From the NCBI GenBank assembly GCA_041572275.1, contig JBFFSQ010000103.1, positions 1 through 10,325 on the forward strand: a stretch of DNA of 10,325 nt, read 5' to 3'. This document shows positions 6,596-10,325 of this stretch, one piece after another. The DNA is from JBFFSQ01 sp041572275 (GTDB lineage Bacteria > Pseudomonadota > Gammaproteobacteria > SZUA-229). The translations under genes were made by a program, and so were the position numbers. The notes beneath the pieces were generated by a model. The model saw only the letters and a list, made by a program, of their open reading frames with translations. It was not told the DNA's origin and did no database searches. Numbering within the stretch: the stretch's first letter is position 1; each line of letters starts with the position of its first letter.

Positions 6596-8044
6596 ATGAA
6601 GCCCATAATAAAAATACTTAGCTTATTTATAATTACTGCCATGTACCTCATACCCGACCTGGCTAACGCAGCTGAAACAAGTGGCGAACTCCTCGACTTA
6701 ACCCAGCATAATGTCGGGTATGCTGCTATTGCAATCTTTGTGATTGCATACCTGCTGGTCATGGCTGAAGAATTCACCCATTTAAGAAAGTCCAAACCTG
6801 TGATGCTGGCCGCGGGCATCATCTGGACATTGATCGGCATCATCTATGCCAACAACGGCATGTCCCATGAAGCCGAAGTTGCGGTTCGCCACAACCTGCT
6901 GGAATATGCTGAACTCATGCTGTTCCTGTTAGTGGCGATGACCTATATCAACGCCATGGAAGAACGCAATGTTTTCGAGGCCTTGCGCTCATGGCTAGTC
7001 AAAAAAGGCTTTGGCTTCCGCCAACTGTTCTGGATTACCGGTGTCCTCGCTTTTTTCATCTCACCCATCGCCGACAACCTGACTACTGCCCTGTTGATGT
7101 GTGCCGTAGTCATGGCTGTTGGTGGCGACAATACCCGCTTCATTTTACTCGCCTGCATTAATATTGTTGTGGCTGCCAATGCGGGCGGTGCCTTCAGCCC
7201 ATTTGGCGACATCACCACCTTGATGGTCTGGCAAAAAGGGATTGATACAGCAATGGGGCCGGTGAATTTCTGGGCTTTTTTCGCACTGTTCGTGCCCTCG
7301 CTGGTTAACTGGCTGGTACCCGCCATCATCATGGTATTTGCCGTACCCGATGAGCACCCACACACCGGCGGTAAATCTATTGCCATGAAACGAGGCGCCA
7401 AGCGTATTATCACCCTGTTTCTGCTGACCATTGCGACCGCTGTCAGCTTCCATAATGTCCTGCACATGCCGCCTGTCATTGGCATGCTCACCGGTCTGTC
7501 TTATTTACAAATTTTTGGTTTTTACCTGAAAATAACCTCCTACAAAGATCATCATGGCAAGATCGAGGACCCGGAGCATGAGGGCCAACTGGGCACACCG
7601 GTTGCTTTCGACGTCTTCAATAAAATTGCCCGAGCCGAGTGGGATACCTTGCTATTTTTCTATGGTGTCGTACTCTGTGTTGGTGGCCTTGGTTTCATTG
7701 GTTATCTAAGCCTGGCATCACAGGTTATGTACATTGACTGGGGCGCGACCAATGCCAATATCATGGTTGGCCTGCTGTCCGCTATTGTCGACAACATCCC
7801 GGTCATGTTTGCCGTACTGACCATGATGCCTGATATGTCGATGGGTCAGTGGCTACTGGTTACGCTCACAGCAGGTGTTGGTGGCTCACTGTTATCTATT
7901 GGTTCGGCAGCTGGCGTCGCCCTGATGGGACAAGCCCGCGGCCAATATACTTTTTTTGGTCACCTGAAATGGGCACCGGTCATTGCTCTGGGTTATGCGG
8001 CCAGTATCATGACCCATCTATGGATCAATGCTCACCTGTTTTAG
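6596..8044 (+). CDS. nhaD: Na+/H+ antiporter NhaD
   Basis: This 482-residue inner-membrane protein exchanges internal Na+ (or Li+) for external H+. It starts with a hydrophobic, signal-like segment (1-25, LANA|AE). Many membrane helices follow, with the NhaD opening VMAEEFTHLRKSKPV (55-69). Polar residues that I recall as essential in Vibrio cholerae NhaD are all present at a constant offset of +6: D160-N161, N195, D205, T207-T208, D350-T351, S395, N400, S434 and S437. Key blocks are SPIADNLTTALLMC (156-169), SPFGDITTLMVWQKG (201-215) and SAIVDNIPVMFA (395-406). The ATG at 6596 has only a weak AAGAAA ribosome site. It is the first gene of the rightward run; dabB begins 160 bases after its stop, so co-transcription is possible but not certain. 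It could expel sodium brought in by Na+-coupled bicarbonate uptake and regulate cytoplasmic pH. Confidence 0.94.
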   Translation: MKPIIKILSLFIITAMYLIPDLANAAETSGELLDLTQHNVGYAAIAIFVIAYLLVMAEEFTHLRKSKPVMLAAGIIWTLIGIIYANNGMSHEAEVAVRHNLLEYAELMLFLLVAMTYINAMEERNVFEALRSWLVKKGFGFRQLFWITGVLAFFISPIADNLTTALLMCAVVMAVGGDNTRFILLACINIVVAANAGGAFSPFGDITTLMVWQKGIDTAMGPVNFWAFFALFVPSLVNWLVPAIIMVFAVPDEHPHTGGKSIAMKRGAKRIITLFLLTIATAVSFHNVLHMPPVIGMLTGLSYLQIFGFYLKITSYKDHHGKIEDPEHEGQLGTPVAFDVFNKIARAEWDTLLFFYGVVLCVGGLGFIGYLSLASQVMYIDWGATNANIMVGLLSAIVDNIPVMFAVLTMMPDMSMGQWLLVTLTAGVGGSLLSIGSAAGVALMGQARGQYTFFGHLKWAPVIALGYAASIMTHLWINAHLF

Positions 8045-8078
8045 CGTGCCGGACTGAAATTGTCGTGACTGCAATCTC

Positions 8079-8096
8079 ACAGCCCTATTGGGCTGT
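8079..8096 (+). other. Hairpin in the nhaD-dabB gap
   Basis: ACAGCCC (8079-8085) and GGGCTGT (8090-8096) form a 7-bp stem with a TATT loop, 35 bases after the nhaD stop. No T-run follows directly, so it is at best a weak or processing hairpin. The remaining 160-base gap holds a run of seven T (8140-8146) and a run of seven C (8160-8166). It also has a poor promoter-like pair, TGGACA (8146-8151) and GAAAAT (8170-8175), 18 bases apart. No small gene is seen. Confidence 0.35.
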
Positions 8097-8204
8097 AACG
8101 CGATGACATTTTAAAGTGCTCGTGTTAAGGTTCAGCTGCTTTTTTTGGACAACACCCTACCCCCCCAGGGAAAATACCTGAAGTTGCATCTGGTTTGAAC
8201 GGGA

Positions 8205-9671
8205 ATGCCTGAGCTAACACTTTTACTCATATTACCAGTTATTGGTGCACTATTAATTGCAGTGGTGCCATCACAAAACCATCGACTGATTCGTTATCTG
8301 GCATTGATAACTGCAGTGACAACACTGCTGCAATCCTGGTCATTACTCTTTAGCTTTGATACCAGTACTGCGCAATTGCAATTCCTCGAACAAACCGCCT
8401 GGAACCCCCGACTCGGCACCTATTACGCACTCGCTATCGACGGCATCTCATTTCCTATGATTTTGCTCGCCACCTTGTTGAGCCTGGTCGCCATTATGGC
8501 TTCTGCCAGTATTAAAGAACGGGTGAAGGGCTACTACTTTTTAATGCTATTACTGGAATCCGCCATGCTCGGTGTGTTCATGGCACAGGACTGGTCCCTG
8601 TTCTATCTGTTCTGGGAACTCACCCTGATTCCATTGTTCTTCCTGATTGATCGCTGGGGCGGAAAAAACCGGCATTCCGCAGCACTCAATTTTGTACTCT
8701 ATACCATGGGTGGCTCGGTATTCATGCTGCTCAGTGTACTGGTGTTATTTGATGCCACACCAGAACATTCATTTGCCATGATCGACATGCTCCACAGTGC
8801 CCGAGCCTTGCCCGCCGACACCCAGCTAATTATCTTTTTGGGCTTCCTGATCGGCTTCGGCGTCAAAATGCCAATTTTCCCCATTCACGGCTGGTTACCC
8901 CTTGCTCATGTTGAAGCACCGAGCCCCGTGAGCATCCTACTGTCAGGCATCCTGCTCAAAATGGGATCCTATGGCCTCATCCGTGCCGCCTCCATGCTAC
9001 CAGATGCGGTAGTGGCCTTTCAGCCCGTACTTGCTACCTTGGCAATGTTCAGTCTGATCTATGGTGGCTTACTGGCCTGGCGCCAATCGGACCTCAAAGG
9101 CATGATCGCCTATTCCTCAGTCAGCCACATGGGCGTGGTCTTGCTCGGTATCGCGACGCTGAACATCGCAGGCCTGACCGGTGCTGTCATGCAAATGGTT
9201 GCCCATGGCCTGGTGGCCGGTGCCACCTTCCTGCTCATAGGCTTATTATACGAACGCACCCATACCCGTGATGTAAATCATTACTCTTCACTGGTTCGTG
9301 TAACGCCACGATTTGCCTTCTTTACCACCCTGGCCTTTATTGCCGCCGTAGGTATGCCGGGCACAGCCGGTTTTATTTCTGAACTACATGCCCTGATTGG
9401 CAGTTTTGAACGATGGGGCTGGCTGGTACTAATTCTCAGCCTTGGTGTGATGATTAGCGCAGCCTATGCGGTGCGAACCGTTGGACGTCTGTTTACCGGT
9501 CCTGTGTCCTATGAACTGAAAAAAATCCCTGACCTTAAACCCGGTGAAATGCTGGTCGCCAGTGTTTTAAGCCTGGGTTTTATTTATATCGGCCTATTCC
9601 CTTCTTCAACTCTGGAGCTGATGTCCGCATCCATACTCGAACTGAGCAATCTATTTGCAGCGAGAATATAG
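8205..9671 (+). CDS. dabB: NuoM-like membrane subunit of the DAB inorganic-carbon pump (DabB)
   Basis: This 488-residue polytopic protein belongs to the proton-conducting transporter family (PF00361; complex I NuoL/M/N and Mrp antiporter subunits). It carries the ion-channel charges expected from E. coli NuoM: E138 in FWELTLIPLFFLI (TM5), K221 in KMPIFPIHGWLPLAHVEAP (TM7), K252 in LLKMGSYGLIR (TM8) and E393 in GFISELHALIGSF (TM12). The TM12 Glu and the length, near that of E. coli NuoM (about 509) without the NuoL lateral helix, make it NuoM-like rather than the NuoL-like form usual for characterised DabB. No other complex I gene is nearby, and dabA begins 6 bases downstream. I therefore call it the membrane partner that couples an H+ or Na+ gradient to CO2 hydration by DabA. 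The ATG at 8205 fits the family start. The family is certain; the DabB role rests on context. Confidence 0.85.
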   Translation: MPELTLLLILPVIGALLIAVVPSQNHRLIRYLALITAVTTLLQSWSLLFSFDTSTAQLQFLEQTAWNPRLGTYYALAIDGISFPMILLATLLSLVAIMASASIKERVKGYYFLMLLLESAMLGVFMAQDWSLFYLFWELTLIPLFFLIDRWGGKNRHSAALNFVLYTMGGSVFMLLSVLVLFDATPEHSFAMIDMLHSARALPADTQLIIFLGFLIGFGVKMPIFPIHGWLPLAHVEAPSPVSILLSGILLKMGSYGLIRAASMLPDAVVAFQPVLATLAMFSLIYGGLLAWRQSDLKGMIAYSSVSHMGVVLLGIATLNIAGLTGAVMQMVAHGLVAGATFLLIGLLYERTHTRDVNHYSSLVRVTPRFAFFTTLAFIAAVGMPGTAGFISELHALIGSFERWGWLVLILSLGVMISAAYAVRTVGRLFTGPVSYELKKIPDLKPGEMLVASVLSLGFIYIGLFPSSTLELMSASILELSNLFAARI

Positions 9672-9677
9672 GTATAG

Positions 9678-10325
9678 ATGATGTCAGATACACATACAGA
9701 CATTCGCCAGCAATTACAGGATCTTGTTAATCATCTTGAGCACGTGCTTCCAGGACAGGCGCCCATTAAAGACTTTGTGCATCACAATACCTTGCATGGG
9801 TTTCAGCACCTGCCTTTCCCGCAAGCACTGAAAGCCGCCAGGGAAGCAACCGGAAACTTCGGTTATGAAGCTGAAGAAAAATATCGACGCTATTATAAAA
9901 ACGGTCGTATTAATGCCGATGATCTGAACTATGTCATTGACGAGTCGAAAACACTTGAGGCCGATGCCAGCATTGGTAAATCACTGAGCCGTCGGGACAT
10001 TTATCTATGCACCCTGCTGCACCCACTTAAGTCTGTGGATGGCGGCCAGTTATTCTGGCACATCGAAGAACAGGATGCGCTGCACCGTTTTCAGAATGAC
10101 ATCAACGACAGTAGTCGTCAAAAACTGCTTACGGTAGCTGCTTCACACGGCCAAACCACCGAGGCAGATGCCATTCATGAACTGTGGAAAAGCTGCCTGA
10201 GTTCACTGGGTTTGTCCCATTACATGCTCCACCCGGAAGATCTTGTCGACCTTGATCCGGAACGTGCCGCTGCCCTTCTCAGACCCGTCAATAAAGATGA
10301 ACAGGAGACAGCTGGTCCTGCCTTA
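9678..10325 (+). CDS. dabA: DabA, DUF2309/UPF0753 inorganic-carbon pump subunit (5' part, cut by window end)
   Basis: An open frame of 216 codons runs without a stop to the last base. The N-terminus carries the DUF2309 hallmark PIKDFVHHNTLHGFQHLPF (29-47): a 'pv.dFv.hNtl.gF..lPF' block at the place expected for DabA. The fragment is soluble, charged and lacks membrane segments. In characterised DabA the protein binds zinc like a beta-carbonic anhydrase and, with DabB, hydrates CO2 to bicarbonate in one direction. Those zinc ligands lie further on and cannot be checked here. Two ATGs stand side by side (9678 and 9681), and AGG six bases upstream is a modest ribosome site. The 6-base gap after the dabB stop argues for co-transcription and probably coupled translation. 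The HHNTLH version reminds me of the longer DabA proteins (around 1000 residues), but the full length is outside the window. Confidence 0.88.
   Translation, partial: MMSDTHTDIRQQLQDLVNHLEHVLPGQAPIKDFVHHNTLHGFQHLPFPQALKAAREATGNFGYEAEEKYRRYYKNGRINADDLNYVIDESKTLEADASIGKSLSRRDIYLCTLLHPLKSVDGGQLFWHIEEQDALHRFQNDINDSSRQKLLTVAASHGQTTEADAIHELWKSCLSSLGLSHYMLHPEDLVDLDPERAAALLRPVNKDEQETAGPAL

Noticed and set aside
6943..7491. Long minus-strand frame (182 codons) inside nhaD
   Set aside because: It is antisense to a fully conserved NhaD coding region and shows no family features.
8205..9671. Annotation as complex I subunit NuoM
   Set aside because: No nuo genes surround it, and the DUF2309 gene follows after 6 bases, which fits a DAB pump; sequence similarity alone would have given NuoM.

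Overview
The window looks like chromosomal DNA of an aerobic gammaproteobacterium, probably marine or salt-adapted and possibly a sulfur-oxidising or related chemolithoautotroph. Three things point there. TrmB, ThiG and NhaD closely resemble gammaproteobacterial forms. thiO lies beside a type IV prepilin gene, as I recall for thiO and fimT in Pseudomonas. The right end carries a DAB-type inorganic-carbon pump next to a Na+/H+ antiporter and a SulP transporter. No rRNA, tRNA, CRISPR array, integrase or transposase is visible.

Left part (1-4470). The first 42 bases hold the start of a type IV prepilin on the minus strand, running off the left edge. Behind it, also on the minus strand, come thiO (glycine oxidase) and an unrecognised exported eight-cysteine protein with its own terminator. 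Divergent from these is a plus-strand run of thiS, thiG and trmB. ThiO, ThiS and ThiG cover the glycine and sulfur-carrier inputs and the condensation step of thiamine thiazole synthesis by the oxygen-dependent route. thiF, thiI and iscS are not in the window. A hairpin-forming repeat lies between thiG and trmB, and a strong bidirectional terminator separates trmB from the convergent SulP gene.

Right part (4607-10325). A SulP-family anion transporter with a STAS domain is read leftward. Rightward from the same roughly 216-base control region run nhaD (Na+/H+ antiporter), a NuoM-like membrane subunit taken to be DabB, and the first 216 codons of dabA (DUF2309/UPF0753), cut by the right edge. 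dabB and dabA are 6 bases apart. I read this block as a bicarbonate/CO2 supply module: SulP could import bicarbonate, DabAB could hydrate CO2 vectorially using an ion gradient, and NhaD could manage sodium and internal pH. The gene families are well supported; the joint function is inference.

The intergenic regions hold short repeats: a 12-bp tandem repeat just downstream of the putative SulP promoter, three ATAATCT repeats before nhaD, and an 18-bp palindrome before the prepilin gene. No gene-free stretch exceeds 300 bases.
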